Position numbers and translations under genes: made by a program
Shown here: piece after piece, positions 17,927 through 27,017 of the stretch
Layout of the letters: every line of letters starts with the position of its first letter
Numbering within the stretch: the stretch's first letter is position 1
The notes under the pieces: model-generated
Databases searched by the model: none
The model's input: the letters and a program-made list of their open reading frames with translations, nothing else
Told to the model about the DNA's origin: nothing
NCBI GenBank assembly: GCA_017439555.1
Contig: JAFSIZ010000038.1
Span: 1-53,634, forward strand
Length of the DNA stretch: 53,634 nucleotides
Direction: 5' to 3'
Source: Oscillospiraceae bacterium
GTDB taxonomy: Bacteria; Bacillota; Clostridia; Oscillospirales; JAAYXM01

Positions 17927-19093
17927 TTGAAAATAAAATGGACAGAAGATACAACTGCAAAAGTTATCTCAAACTCTGCTGTTGCAGTTATCGCCATCGC
18001 TTTTTATTTTATAATAAAAAATCTTCCCCAAATTCTTTCCGGAGGAAGAATGCTTTTTAAAATTCTCGCGCCTTTTGTTATCGGATTTGTAATCGCTTAT
18101 CTTCTCTCAAGACCGGTAAACACGCTTGAAGGCTTTTTTAACCGTTTTCTGTTCAGAAAATCAAAATACCAGAATTCCATCAACCGCGGTATCGCGATAA
18201 CAATTACCTTCATTCTTCTCTTCCTTCTCATTTCGCTTATTATGTATTCAATAGTTCCTCAGCTGATAGACAGCGTGACAAGGCTGGCGCGGAACGCAGA
18301 CGGATATATCCGCTCTGTAAACACTTTTCTTGACAAATTCTTCAGACACTTCAACATTGATCCGATTATCTTTGAGGATATCCTCGGCTCATCCCAGGAT
18401 TTATTCAAAAAGCTGACTGAATATGTCGCGGCGAAGCTTCCTAAAATATTTGATTTCTCTGTTTCTGTCGGCTCCGGCATCACAAACTTTTTCATAGGCT
18501 TTATCGTTTCCATATATATGCTCAGCGGCAAAGAACGCTATGGTGCACAAATAAAAAAGATTCTGTTTGCACTTTTCCCCGAAAGATTTGTGAATGAAAC
18601 ATTATCCGCTTTTGCATGTATGGATGAAACCTTCGGAAAATATTTTTCCGGCCAGATACTCGATTCGTTTATCCTCGGCACAATCTGCTTTATTCTCATG
18701 TCTATATTCGGTATGGAATATGCCCTTCTCATCAGTATGATTATCACAATAACAAACTTCATCCCCTTTGTTGGTCCGTTCATCGGCGCCATACCAAGCA
18801 TCTTCATACTCCTTATGGTTCAACCGCTCAAGGCACTTTGGTTTGCTCTTATGATTATCGTGCTCCAACAGCTTGACGGAAACATCCTTGCTCCGAAAAT
18901 CGTCGGCAAAACGACAGGTCTTTCCTCCTTCTGGGTTATCTTCTCCATCCTCGTCGGCGGTGATCTCTTCGGAATTACAGGAGTTGTCCTTGCTGTTCCG
19001 ACATTCTCGGTTGTATACACCTTCGCAAAGCGTTTTATCGAAAGCAAACTTCGCAAAAAAGGAAAACCAACGGAGACAAGTGAATATTATTGA
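17927..19093 (+). CDS. AI-2E family transporter (YtvI/PerM type)
   Basis: A 388-residue membrane protein of the UPF0118 / AI-2E exporter family. Hydrophobic segments lie at about 15-35, 43-63, 88-112, 190-208, 246-300 and 330-370, flanking a long hydrophilic region (110-185). Typical motifs include FVIAYLLSRPVNTLE, FGMEYALLIS, FIPFVGPFIGAIPSI and QQLDGNILAPKIVG. In other species members move autoinducer-2 or act as Na+/H+ antiporters. AGGAG at 17914-17918 lies 8 nt before TTG at 17927, and an upstream GTG overlaps that site, so TTG is taken as the start. The upstream miniprotein gene is divergent. Confidence 0.9.
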   Translation: MKIKWTEDTTAKVISNSAVAVIAIAFYFIIKNLPQILSGGRMLFKILAPFVIGFVIAYLLSRPVNTLEGFFNRFLFRKSKYQNSINRGIAITITFILLFLLISLIMYSIVPQLIDSVTRLARNADGYIRSVNTFLDKFFRHFNIDPIIFEDILGSSQDLFKKLTEYVAAKLPKIFDFSVSVGSGITNFFIGFIVSIYMLSGKERYGAQIKKILFALFPERFVNETLSAFACMDETFGKYFSGQILDSFILGTICFILMSIFGMEYALLISMIITITNFIPFVGPFIGAIPSIFILLMVQPLKALWFALMIIVLQQLDGNILAPKIVGKTTGLSSFWVIFSILVGGDLFGITGVVLAVPTFSVVYTFAKRFIESKLRKKGKPTETSEYY

Positions 19094-19106
19094 TAATATA
19101 GAATGC

Positions 19107-19425
19107 AAACAAAAGAGCTTCAGCTTTGCTGAAGCTCTCAGCGTGTCGAAAAACTTTCGACACGCTGACGGACTGTCCAAAAAGGTGGGAGATTGACAGA
19201 ATGGAACCCGAAGGTGTATATGTATACTCCGAGAGGTGACATTCGGGCAAAACAAGCGGAAAATCCCTTGAAACTCGATGTTTCAAGGGATTTTGTTTCC
19301 GGAAGTGATTGCTTTTTTGAACGTGGAGATTTTGTAAAACCTCTTTCTTTATCTTTTCTCCGCTTGTGATCTCATGCCTTTTTCGACAGTCTGAGAGCTT
19401 CAGCTTTGCTGAAGCTCTTTTGTTT
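19107..19425. repeat. 319-bp element with 47-bp terminal inverted repeats
   Basis: The left end (19107-19153) and right end (19379-19425) are inverted copies that match at 42 of 47 positions by direct reading. Each end contains a hairpin of GAGCTTCAGC and GCTGAAGCTC. The T-rich side of each hairpin faces outward, so each end can act as a terminator for the flanking convergent gene. Inside are two further hairpins: CGTGTCGAAA/TTTCGACACG (19142-19165), and AATCCCTTGAAAC/GTTTCAAGGGATT (19260-19292). There is no convincing ORF. The element fills almost the whole gap between the permease stop and the rluB stop. It looks like a non-autonomous mobile (MITE-like) or structured repeat; no target-site duplication is obvious. 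Confidence 0.7.
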
Positions 19426-20125
19426 AAAGCGATTTGAGATATTTTATTTCTTTATCTGTCAGGTGGCGCCATCTGCCTGCAGGCATCCGATCAAGTGCAA
19501 GATCTCCGATTGTGACTCTTTTGAGACGCAGGACACGCAAATCAGCAGCCTCGCACATACGGCGTATCTGACGGTTGCGGCCTTCGCGTATTATAATATG
19601 GAGAAGCCCTCCTTCGGAATTCTCACGCAACACCGCTACATCTGCAGGGCGGGTTTCCTTTCCGTCAATAAGAATCGGTGATTTGAGAACTGTAAGCGCC
19701 GTTTCGAGATTTCCGCGCACTGTTACTATATATCCCTTGGGAATCTCACTGGATGGATGAGTCAGCCTATAGGTGAGCTCGCCATCATTCGTCATTATAA
19801 GCAGACCTTCCGAGTTGTAATCGAGCCGACCGACAGGGTGAACACGCGTTCCGACATCAACGAGCTCGCTTACTGTTTTCCTGTCTTTCTCATCATCGAG
19901 CGAGGTTATATATCCGCGCGGCTTATTGAGCATTATATAATAGCGTTGACCACCGCTTATGACCTTACCTGCAACCTCGATGACATCCTTTGATGCATCC
20001 GCCTTATCGCCGAGAGCGGCAACCGCGCCGTTTACGCGCACCTTTCCTTCGGAAATAAGCTTTTCAGCATTGCGCCTTGAACACTCGCCGCAGGCTGCAA
20101 TTATCTTTTGTAATCTTTCTTCCAT
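19424..20125 (-). CDS. rluB: 23S rRNA pseudouridine synthase, RluB family
   Basis: A 233-residue enzyme with an N-terminal S4 RNA-binding domain (about 1-60, RLQKIIAACGECSRRNAE) and an RsuA/RluB-type catalytic domain. The catalytic Asp is in GRLDYNSEGLLIMTNDG (near 100). The motif REGRNRQIRRMCEA confirms the RsuA-RluB branch. It isomerises a uridine in 23S rRNA. It follows rsmE by 24 nt. Its stop codon touches the right end of the inverted-repeat element. Confidence 0.94.
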   Translation of the reverse strand: MEERLQKIIAACGECSRRNAEKLISEGKVRVNGAVAALGDKADASKDVIEVAGKVISGGQRYYIMLNKPRGYITSLDDEKDRKTVSELVDVGTRVHPVGRLDYNSEGLLIMTNDGELTYRLTHPSSEIPKGYIVTVRGNLETALTVLKSPILIDGKETRPADVAVLRENSEGGLLHIIIREGRNRQIRRMCEAADLRVLRLKRVTIGDLALDRMPAGRWRHLTDKEIKYLKSL

Positions 20126-20149
20126 ATTCTTTCTCTCCGTTTTTGAAAA

Positions 20150-20884
20150 TTACCAATCCCCGAGCTCATACATAACGGCCGTTATAACGGCAAGAGGAGC
20201 TGTTTCTGTTCTCAATATCCTCGGCCCGAGAGTCACCGTTGCGATGCCTTTGTTTCTTGCAACTGCCGCTTCCATATCATCAAAACCGCCTTCCGGACCG
20301 ATAAAGATGTTTACCCTTTTCTTTCCACACGCAACGAGGATATCTCTGAGCTTTTTATCTCCTTCGCATTCATATGGCATAAGGTTGAGCGCATCCGCAT
20401 CATTCTGCATACACAAAACGGCTTCGTCAAACGAAATGATGTCGCCGATTTCCGGAATAATGCCGCGCCCACATTGTTTTGCAGCCTCAGCGGCAATCTT
20501 CTGCCAGCGCACAACCTTTTTCTCGCCATCGCTCGGGCGGCTGACTGCACGTTTTGTTATGACCGGCACTATTTTCACAGCCCCCAGCTCGACACACTTC
20601 TGCACGATATAATCCATCTTATCGCTTTTTGGCATACCCTGATAAAGAACAATATCGATTTCTGCCTCCGCGCGATTGGGATGCTTATCAATTATCTCGC
20701 ACACAACACGGTCTGACGACAGCTCTGCAACTTCGCATTCATAATCTGTTTTCTGCTTATCACATACTGTTATCAAATCACCGGCACGAAGACGCAGCAC
20801 CTTTGAAATATGCTTTACATCTTCGCCCTGTATATATACTTTTGTGCCTGCCAGCTGTTCGCTGTCAACAAAAAATCTCGGCAT
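20150..20884 (-). CDS. rsmE: 16S rRNA m3U1498 methyltransferase
   Basis: A 244-residue SPOUT-class methyltransferase. The N-terminal PUA-like domain contains VKHISKVLRLRAGD (24-37). The C-terminal knot contains NIFIGPEGGFDDMEAA and LGPRILRTETAPLAV, the SAM-binding signatures of RsmE. It methylates N3 of U1498 in the decoding centre. It forms an operon with rluB. The usual upstream prmA (ribosomal protein L11 methyltransferase) is absent. Confidence 0.95.
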   Translation of the reverse strand: MPRFFVDSEQLAGTKVYIQGEDVKHISKVLRLRAGDLITVCDKQKTDYECEVAELSSDRVVCEIIDKHPNRAEAEIDIVLYQGMPKSDKMDYIVQKCVELGAVKIVPVITKRAVSRPSDGEKKVVRWQKIAAEAAKQCGRGIIPEIGDIISFDEAVLCMQNDADALNLMPYECEGDKKLRDILVACGKKRVNIFIGPEGGFDDMEAAVARNKGIATVTLGPRILRTETAPLAVITAVMYELGDW

Positions 20885-20970
20885 ATGCTACACCTCGCTC
20901 GATTTCTTTTTGAATTATACCAAATATTCTTGCATTTTACAACAGTTTGCCAGAACAAAAAACACTTATT

Positions 20971-21055
20971 TGTCATTCCAAGGCGCAAGCCGAAGAATCT
21001 TTAATTGGATTAATTTCGCATTTTTTAAGATCCTTCGCTCACACACAGAATGACA
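20971..21055. repeat. 85-bp inverted-repeat element
   Basis: The left arm TGTCATTC plus GCCGAAGAATCTTT and the right arm AAGATCCTTCGCTC plus GAATGACA are imperfect inverted copies flanking an AT-rich loop. Small palindromic repeats beginning TGTCATTCTGAGCG-like and containing GAAGAATCT recur in many Firmicutes genomes. It lies between rsmE and trpB and is probably a mobile or structured noncoding repeat. Confidence 0.6.
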
Positions 21056-21081
21056 TCCTGTACTGTTTTTAACACACTCAA

Positions 21082-21111
21082 AAACACGGCAGAAGTAATC
21101 TGCCGTGTTTT
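21082..21111 (-). terminator. Terminator of trpB
   Basis: The stem AAACACGGCAGA with TCTGCCGTGTTT is followed on the minus strand by T-rich sequence, 6 nt after the trpB stop. Confidence 0.85.
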
Positions 21112-21116
21112 GACTC

Positions 21117-22337
21117 TTATCTTATTCCGAAATTTTCGATGATATAGTCCATATCCTTATCACCGCGACCGGAAAGGTTGATGAGAACAGAACCGTGCTC
21201 CATGGTTTTTGCAAGCTTCATACCATAAGCGACCGCATGTGAGCTTTCAATTGCCGGGATGATGCCTTCAAGACGCGCAAGCTTATAGAATGCGTCCACG
21301 GTTTCCTCATCGTCTATTACATCATATTTTACTCTGCCGATTTCCTGAAGGAAAGCGTGTTCAGGACCGGATGACGGATAGTCAAGGCCGCTTGCTACCG
21401 AATATACCGGTGCCGGCTCGCCGTTTTCATCCTTGAGCATTATGCTGTTGAAGCCGTGCATAATTCCCTCTTCGCCATATTTAAGGCTTGCTGCATGGTC
21501 ACCGAGCTTCGGACCTCTTCCGAGCGGCTCGATACCATATATCTCAACAGGATCGTTGAGGAAGCCTGCGAAGAGCCCTGCCGCGTTGCTTCCTCCGCCG
21601 ACGCAGGCAACGATTGCATCCGGAAGGTGACCTGTCATATCGATAAACTGCTCTCTTGCCTCTATACCTACAACGCTCTGGAAATCGCGCACCATCATCG
21701 GGAACGGATGAGGACCGAGAACCGAGCCTATGCAATAGATTGCATCGTTATATTCCTTGCTGTAGGCATCAAACGCCGCGTCAACAGCCTCTTTGAGCGT
21801 CCGCAGCCCATGTGTTACCTCGACGACATTTGCGCCGAGAATCTTCATTCTCGCAACATTCGGAGCCTGTTTTTTTATATCGACAGAGCCCATATAAATA
21901 TCACATTCAAGCCCGAAATATGCAGCTGCCGTCGCAAGTGCAACACCGTGCTGACCTGCTCCTGTTTCAGCGATAACCTTTTTCTTGCCCATATATTTTG
22001 CAAGAAGAGCTTCACCCATACAATGGTTGAGCTTATGCGCACCTGAATGGTTTAAATCCTCGCGCTTTGCATAGAGCTGAACCTTGCCGCCAAGTGCATC
22101 CGAGAGCCTTTCGAGATGTGTTACAGGTGTCGGCCTGCCCTGAAATTCTTTTCTTATTCTGCGCAGCTCTGCTATGAACTTTCTCGACTGGCAGATGGAA
22201 TAATATGCCTCTGTTATCTCTGCCATTGCTGCCTTGAGCTTATCATCGACGTATACGCCGCCGTATTTTCCGAAATATCCTTCTTTATCCGGGTAATTGC
22301 TGAAGTATGTGTCAAAATCTACACCTTTGAAATTCAT
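21117..22337 (-). CDS. trpB: Tryptophan synthase beta chain
   Basis: A 406-residue PLP enzyme that condenses indole with serine to tryptophan. The PLP lysine is in [17 protein letters not shown] (near 88-104), and the phosphate cradle is [15 protein letters not shown] (near 227). [10 protein letters not shown] at the C terminus is also typical. Length and motifs are those of the TrpB1 type, which normally pairs with TrpA, but no trpA or other trp gene lies nearby. Alone, TrpB can use free indole. The gene is under a Trp-specific T-box and is preceded by an 11-codon ORF. GGAGG precedes the ATG. Confidence 0.96.
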   Translation of the reverse strand: MNFKGVDFDTYFSNYPDKEGYFGKYGGVYVDDKLKAAMAEITEAYYSICQSRKFIAELRRIRKEFQGRPTPVTHLERLSDALGGKVQLYAKREDLNHSGAHKLNHCMGEALLAKYMGKKKVIAETGAGQHGVALATAAAYFGLECDIYMGSVDIKKQAPNVARMKILGANVVEVTHGLRTLKEAVDAAFDAYSKEYNDAIYCIGSVLGPHPFPMMVRDFQSVVGIEAREQFIDMTGHLPDAIVACVGGGSNAAGLFAGFLNDPVEIYGIEPLGRGPKLGDHAASLKYGEEGIMHGFNSIMLKDENGEPAPVYSVASGLDYPSSGPEHAFLQEIGRVKYDVIDDEETVDAFYKLARLEGIIPAIESSHAVAYGMKLAKTMEHGSVLINLSGRGDKDMDYIIENFGIR

Positions 22338-22381
22338 ATTATATTCCTCCGTAAATATTATATTTTAATTGATGAATGATG

Positions 22382-22417
22382 TTAAATACCACGCCATCGT
22401 TTTGTAAGCAGAAACAT
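22382..22417 (-). CDS. Eleven-codon ORF MFLLTKRWRGI before trpB
   Basis: After the T-box terminator, a GGAGGAG site is followed at good spacing by an ATG and the sequence MFLLTKRWRGI, which contains one Trp codon. The stop is 44 nt before trpB. A strong ribosome site on so short a frame is unusual. It may be a translated leader tuning trpB expression, or the remnant start of a lost trp gene. The function is unproven. Confidence 0.45.
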   Translation of the reverse strand: MFLLTKRWRGI

Positions 22418-22433
22418 CGTATCTCCTCCGTAA

Positions 22434-22482
22434 TAAAAAACGCCCTTGACAGAATTTTTGTATCTGCCAAGGGCGAATAAAA
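22434..22482 (-). terminator. Terminator of the trpB T-box
   Basis: A stem of about 13 bp (CGCCCTTGGCAGA / TCTGTCAAGGGCG) is followed by TTTTTT on the minus strand. It is the OFF structure of the leader. Confidence 0.9.
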
Positions 22483-22727
22483 GCTTTATCCGCGGTGCCA
22501 CCTTGATTCACGGCCACCACCGTGCACTTTCAGGATACCTTCATATCCCCGGTAACTGACGCATACCAACGCGTTGCAGAATACTCTGCGAAAAACCTTT
22601 TCGCATTTGACTGCACCCTCAGCGGCCCATTTGAAGATCTGTGTTTCACCCGATTCTCAGCAACGCGGGCTCTCTTTAGAAGCATAATCAGCTTTATCTC
22701 CGCCTCAACGGTTTGTGCTATTCATTT
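22438..22727 (-). promoter_or_regulatory. Trp-specific T-box leader of trpB
   Basis: The minus-strand leader contains Stem I with AGAGAG and the GTTGCTGAGAATCGGG distal loop. The specifier codon TGG is at 22629-22627, in the context AAATGGGCCGCTGAG. The T-box sequence AAGGTGGCACCGCGG is at 22504-22490. A terminator formed by CGCCCTTGGCAGA and TCTGTCAAGGGCG with a T run completes it. Uncharged tRNA-Trp should bind and permit trpB transcription. A tRNA-Trp gene (CCA) is present at 260-332. Confidence 0.95.
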
Positions 22728-22733
22728 TTAATT

Positions 22734-22762
22734 ATATTATCACTTCATCGCGGATTTGTCAA
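22734..22762 (-). promoter_or_regulatory. Promoter of the trpB T-box transcript
   Basis: TTGACA (22762-22757) and TAATAT (22739-22734) on the minus strand are 17 nt apart, a near-consensus sigma-A promoter just downstream of the SLH-lyase stop. Confidence 0.8.
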
Positions 22763-22770
22763 TGATTTTA

Positions 22771-25700
22771 TTACTTAATTCTTTCAATAACCGCATCTGC
22801 TTCCCAAATAGTAACAAATGCCTTCGGAGCAATTCGCCCATCGCTTGTACCCTTTATTATTCCGTTTGCAACAAGATACGAAACTGCTTCTTTTGCGTAA
22901 TCTGAAACAAGATTATAATCGGAGAAACTCGTTGCACTTACTCCTGCAGAACTATCTGTCGCAAGTTCTTTTCCTGTTACCTTCAATGCGCGATATACCA
23001 TAACCATCATATCCTGACGCGTTATAAAGCTATCGGGAGCGAATTTATCATTGCCTATTCCATTGACTATTCCAAGCTTCTTTGCGACAGAAACTGCTCT
23101 TGCATAGTCAGCAGACGGGAGAACATCGGAGAAATTATTATCCGGAGTTTCTTCTATTTCAAGTCCTTCTACAAGCGCCTTTACAAATTCAGCACGTGTA
23201 ATGTTGTCAGTCATCTTCGCTCCATTATCATATACTGTCGGAAGCGGAATTCTGAACTTGTCACCTTTTGAAATATTATAAACAAAGCCTGCATCAAGAT
23301 TAAAATTATCTTTATATTTTCTGATAACGCTTACATCTCCGATATTGAGAGTAACGTTCTTTCCGACCTGCTTTGCAGAATGGATTCTGTATACGCCGTT
23401 CTGATCGCCTTCGTTGTCAATATAAATATATTTTCCCGAAAGAAGTTCTGTATCAACAGCACCTTCAAAACTTACTTCTATTTCATTCTCGGAAGAAAGC
23501 TTATCTGTAAACGAAACAACACTTCCTGTATATGCGCCATCTCCGTTTGTCTCACCTATAAGCACACCGTCGTTTATATAAGAATAAATATTCTCGCCGA
23601 GCGCATTTTCGGAATACACACCGACAAATCCACGGAAATCGAATTTTTCATCAACGTTATATGTCACAGCATTGTTCGTTGCATAAACGATATAATCCGT
23701 TCTTCCGTCAACAAGAGTTATCTTTATTGCCTTTGCTACATCAAACTTTGCGGCAGGTCCGTCTTTCTTTACAACCGGAACTATCTCTGCATCGGCAATA
23801 TATCCCTCGCCCTTATACGGTTCGATAACAGATGTGAAGAGCGTGTCAAGGTCTTTGCCCTTGCGGTGAATGAGCATATAGTCAAGACCGGGGATATTCT
23901 TATTGGAGCTTGTTCTCGGAGCATAGCCTTTCATAAGAGCAACCTCCGACGGTGTCCAGTCATTGAGAGCTCTGAACTTGAGGTTGAGGCCTTCTGCATC
24001 TACCGGGCTGTCGTTGAAGTCTGTCTGCTCAAAGTTTACGGCGAATGTTCCGTCTTCAAGTCCCTCAGCACGGTTTACATCTGTAAGCCAGGTATAGCCT
24101 CTCGGATATTTGAGTGTGTAGTCTGCGTGTGTGTTATCACTATTGGGGTCTTCGCCGTAGGGAACGTTCTTACCTGCATATGTTCCAACAAATGCTCCGT
24201 TCTCATCGACCTGAGGAATAAGTGTGAAATCCTCTGTTGTATATCCTTTGTGCGACTGCGTGTGGAAGCTGTAGGTGTGCTGATCTCCGCCCTTTACACG
24301 GAAGAAATCGACAGTGTATCCTGCACCGTCAGTTGTATCAACATATACAGCTGTTCTGCGATATTCGCTTACCGCATCATATACCTCGGGAGCTTCGACA
24401 TCCATAACCTTAACTTTTCCCGAATCATCGAAGTGGAGAGGTGTTCCGCCGGGGATTCCCTTCTGCCATTCCTCGTTCACGGTAACTGCATTGTGTGAAA
24501 GAGTGTTCATAACCCACTGATAGCGGTTGGGGTCAAAGCCTGTTGCCTCGGGATATCCTAGATCTGGGGTGAAGTTGAAGCCATAGGCATTGATGCCGAG
24601 CTGGAGAATGTCTTGGTGTGCGTGGGAAGTGTTGCTTATTCCGTAGTTCATCCATACATCGTTGCCGCTTCCCATATCGTCACGGAGAATTCCAAGACCG
24701 AAGCCTGTTAAGTTTTCGCTTTCAAATTCAAGCTCGCCGTAGGTGTCAATCGCCGCCTGAATGTCAGCCTTCAGGCTATCGTTATTTGAGAAGATGTCGA
24801 TATATACATCATCAAGATTTCCACCGACCGAATAGTAGTAATTCTGTGCAAGAACAGGGTCACGGAGCATATAGAATGCGTGTAGTGCTTCGTCTGCGGT
24901 ACTGTAAAGTGCCTTGTTTGCAGTAGAGCCGGAATCTCCGATATGGAGGCTGTAGCCGTGACCGACTGTTTCCTTTATGATGGAATTGAACATCTTCTTA
25001 TATTTCGGGTTTGCGAAGAGGTTGAGATCGCCATCATAGCCATAGCGGTAAAGGACTTCTGCGACTGAGAGACCGTTTACAACCCAGATTCTGTTATAAC
25101 CGATACCGACTTCGTTTCCGAAACCGTCACGGTCAACATCATTTACATATTTTGTGAGCATATCGCCGCCGGTGGTTTCACAGAAGGAATCAAACTCACG
25201 TCCGTATATCGGGTCAACAATCTTTTCTGTGGGATAGCCGTTTGAAGCTCTTCCGAGCCAATCAAACATCTCACTTGTTTCGGGCTCAGAATCAAGAGCT
25301 ACTGCGGCAAGTGCAACGGAGAGCTGATGCATTCCGAAATTACCGCGAAGATCTGCACTCTTGGCACCCTTGAATGTTTCACGGAGAACATTATCCTCAA
25401 TATTCTTGCGGATAAGCTCTGCAGATGTTTTTGTGTTAGAAAGACCAAAGCCCTTTGCCTTTTCCGAGAGGTATTCTATAACCTCTGCCTCACCGAGAAT
25501 GGGCTTGAAGGCATCGTATGCATAGATAAGCTCATTTGCAACACCCGGTTCCCAAATAGAGCCGACGGTTTTTCCACTGTAGCCTCCGCCGTGAGAGTTT
25601 GCATAATTGAGGCTTACCTTGGTAAGGTCGTAGCCGGGATAAAGGTCTGCAACACGGTCAAGGAGAATGAGACCTGCGATACCGTATTTTTTATCGCCCG

Positions 25701-26475
25701 TATAGAGATATGCATCTGCAAGCTCGGAAATTGCGAGTGTGTAGGTAGATCTTGCCATACCGTTCACGCCCCACATCTGATGCATATAGTATGCAAGCGG
25801 TGCGTATTTCGGGAGTGACTTTGTGCCGTAGGTCATATCATCAACCGACCAGCCGAAACCGTCGTCTACAAGCCAGGTTGAAACCTTGTCTGCAGGAATT
25901 CCGAGCTCTTTTTCAACATCAGGATAGAGGATATTTACAAGATAGCCCTGCTCACCCTTATCAACAAGCTCCTGATTCTTCTTATGTGCAAGAGCTACAT
26001 CAAATGTGCCGTCGGGAAGAAGCCCAAGCTTATAGAAGCCCTCAAAGTCGTTACTGGGGAATCTTCTTTCACATTCCGGGCACTGTACTTTCCACGGATG
26101 GTTTATAAGGTCAACCTTCCAGGCATATGCGCCGTGGGTTTTCTGAATATTTGTTTTGCAATATGGGCAGACATATGTAATCTCTGCCGGTGACTGGAGA
26201 GTTGTGATTGTATAAGAACGAGGAATCCCCTCGCCGGGCATACGTTCATACAAAACATCGAGGTTTTCAACGTGTTTATCAGCAGCCTCAACCGCTTTAT
26301 CGCGGATTTCCTTTGCCCAATCATATTTTTCAATGTTTCTGCGTGCGTTTTCACGCATTTCAGCTGTATAGACCGTCAGCGCAGGAGGTTCAGCTTCGGA
26401 AGCTGACGCTACACCGGCCGGAATCATACCAATTGCAAGGCTTGCGGCAATAATGGCAGAAATAAGCTTTTTCAT
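22771..26475 (-). CDS. SLH-anchored heparinase II/III-like polysaccharide lyase
   Basis: A 1234-residue exported protein. Residues 1-26 form a signal peptide ending near VASASEA. A Cys4 zinc-like knuckle with CPYC and CPEC (about 105-140), ending RRFPSNDF, is typical of heparinase II/III-type lyases. A long alpha/alpha toroid follows, with the Tyr/His-rich active-site region YGISNTSHAHQDILQLGINA near 610-640, then a beta-sandwich region. The last 150 residues are SLH repeats (motifs ITRAEFVKAL, ITRQDMMVMVY, FSDVLPSADYARA) that bind secondary cell-wall polymers. It would cleave an acidic polysaccharide by beta-elimination at the cell surface. The substrate is unknown. It is the last gene of the AGE-epimerase operon. 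Confidence 0.88.
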   Translation of the reverse strand: MKKLISAIIAASLAIGMIPAGVASASEAEPPALTVYTAEMRENARRNIEKYDWAKEIRDKAVEAADKHVENLDVLYERMPGEGIPRSYTITTLQSPAEITYVCPYCKTNIQKTHGAYAWKVDLINHPWKVQCPECERRFPSNDFEGFYKLGLLPDGTFDVALAHKKNQELVDKGEQGYLVNILYPDVEKELGIPADKVSTWLVDDGFGWSVDDMTYGTKSLPKYAPLAYYMHQMWGVNGMARSTYTLAISELADAYLYTGDKKYGIAGLILLDRVADLYPGYDLTKVSLNYANSHGGGYSGKTVGSIWEPGVANELIYAYDAFKPILGEAEVIEYLSEKAKGFGLSNTKTSAELIRKNIEDNVLRETFKGAKSADLRGNFGMHQLSVALAAVALDSEPETSEMFDWLGRASNGYPTEKIVDPIYGREFDSFCETTGGDMLTKYVNDVDRDGFGNEVGIGYNRIWVVNGLSVAEVLYRYGYDGDLNLFANPKYKKMFNSIIKETVGHGYSLHIGDSGSTANKALYSTADEALHAFYMLRDPVLAQNYYYSVGGNLDDVYIDIFSNNDSLKADIQAAIDTYGELEFESENLTGFGLGILRDDMGSGNDVWMNYGISNTSHAHQDILQLGINAYGFNFTPDLGYPEATGFDPNRYQWVMNTLSHNAVTVNEEWQKGIPGGTPLHFDDSGKVKVMDVEAPEVYDAVSEYRRTAVYVDTTDGAGYTVDFFRVKGGDQHTYSFHTQSHKGYTTEDFTLIPQVDENGAFVGTYAGKNVPYGEDPNSDNTHADYTLKYPRGYTWLTDVNRAEGLEDGTFAVNFEQTDFNDSPVDAEGLNLKFRALNDWTPSEVALMKGYAPRTSSNKNIPGLDYMLIHRKGKDLDTLFTSVIEPYKGEGYIADAEIVPVVKKDGPAAKFDVAKAIKITLVDGRTDYIVYATNNAVTYNVDEKFDFRGFVGVYSENALGENIYSYINDGVLIGETNGDGAYTGSVVSFTDKLSSENEIEVSFEGAVDTELLSGKYIYIDNEGDQNGVYRIHSAKQVGKNVTLNIGDVSVIRKYKDNFNLDAGFVYNISKGDKFRIPLPTVYDNGAKMTDNITRAEFVKALVEGLEIEETPDNNFSDVLPSADYARAVSVAKKLGIVNGIGNDKFAPDSFITRQDMMVMVYRALKVTGKELATDSSAGVSATSFSDYNLVSDYAKEAVSYLVANGIIKGTSDGRIAPKAFVTIWEADAVIERIK

Positions 26476-26489
26476 AGTATTCTTCTCCT

Positions 26490-26954
26490 TTATTTAAATA
26501 TAAAATTATACATAAGCAATGCGTTTACAATTCCGAGCAATACGCCGAACAGAACCTGCATAGGCGTGTGGCCCACAAATTCTTTAAGCTTGACCTCAGG
26601 AAGCTTTTCTTTACTCAAAATGTTATACAGCTCGACGACCTCATTAAGGATTACCGCCTGCTTGCCCGTCTCAAGGCGCACCCCCATCGCATCGTGACAT
26701 ACCACAATCGCAAGGATTCCGCTTATCGCAAATTCAACACTTCCCGTGCCGCGCATCAAAGCACACGCAACAGCAAGAGATGCCACAGTTGCCGAATGCC
26801 CGCTCGGCATTCCACCATCGCCGAAAAGACGCGATATCTCAAACTTTTTATACACAATTGTGTGAATGATAAGCTTTATTACCTGCGCCAATATCCACGA
26901 CGACAGACCAATCATCGCAAATGGATTTGTGAAAAAATCCGTAATCCAATGCAT
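26490..26954 (-). CDS. DUF212 / divergent PAP2 family membrane protein
   Basis: A 154-residue membrane protein related to acid phosphatase/vanadium-dependent haloperoxidases. It contains GGMPSGHSATVASLA (47-61), DAMGVRLETGKQA (about 88-100) and the C-terminal LKEFVGHTPMQVL, the hallmark pattern of DUF212. The PAP2-like SGHS motif suggests lipid-phosphate phosphatase chemistry, but no function is proven. It lies between the AGE-type epimerase and the lyase, 14 nt before the lyase, so it is probably cotranscribed. Confidence 0.9.
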   Translation of the reverse strand: MHWITDFFTNPFAMIGLSSWILAQVIKLIIHTIVYKKFEISRLFGDGGMPSGHSATVASLAVACALMRGTGSVEFAISGILAIVVCHDAMGVRLETGKQAVILNEVVELYNILSKEKLPEVKLKEFVGHTPMQVLFGVLLGIVNALLMYNFIFK

Positions 26955-27017
26955 ACTCTACCCCTCCGCTTACATTATATAAACTATTGTATAGCTTCCC
27001 ACTGATTTTTTCAAGCC

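Noticed and set aside
19035..19286. Minus-strand open frame of 83 codons over the left part of the inverted-repeat element
   Set aside because: It overlaps the permease end and the hairpins, has no ribosome site and looks like translated repeat sequence.
23380..24498. Plus-strand open frame of 372 codons inside the SLH-lyase gene
   Set aside because: It is antisense to a clearly coding gene, rich in Cys and Ile as expected for a shadow frame, and matches no family.
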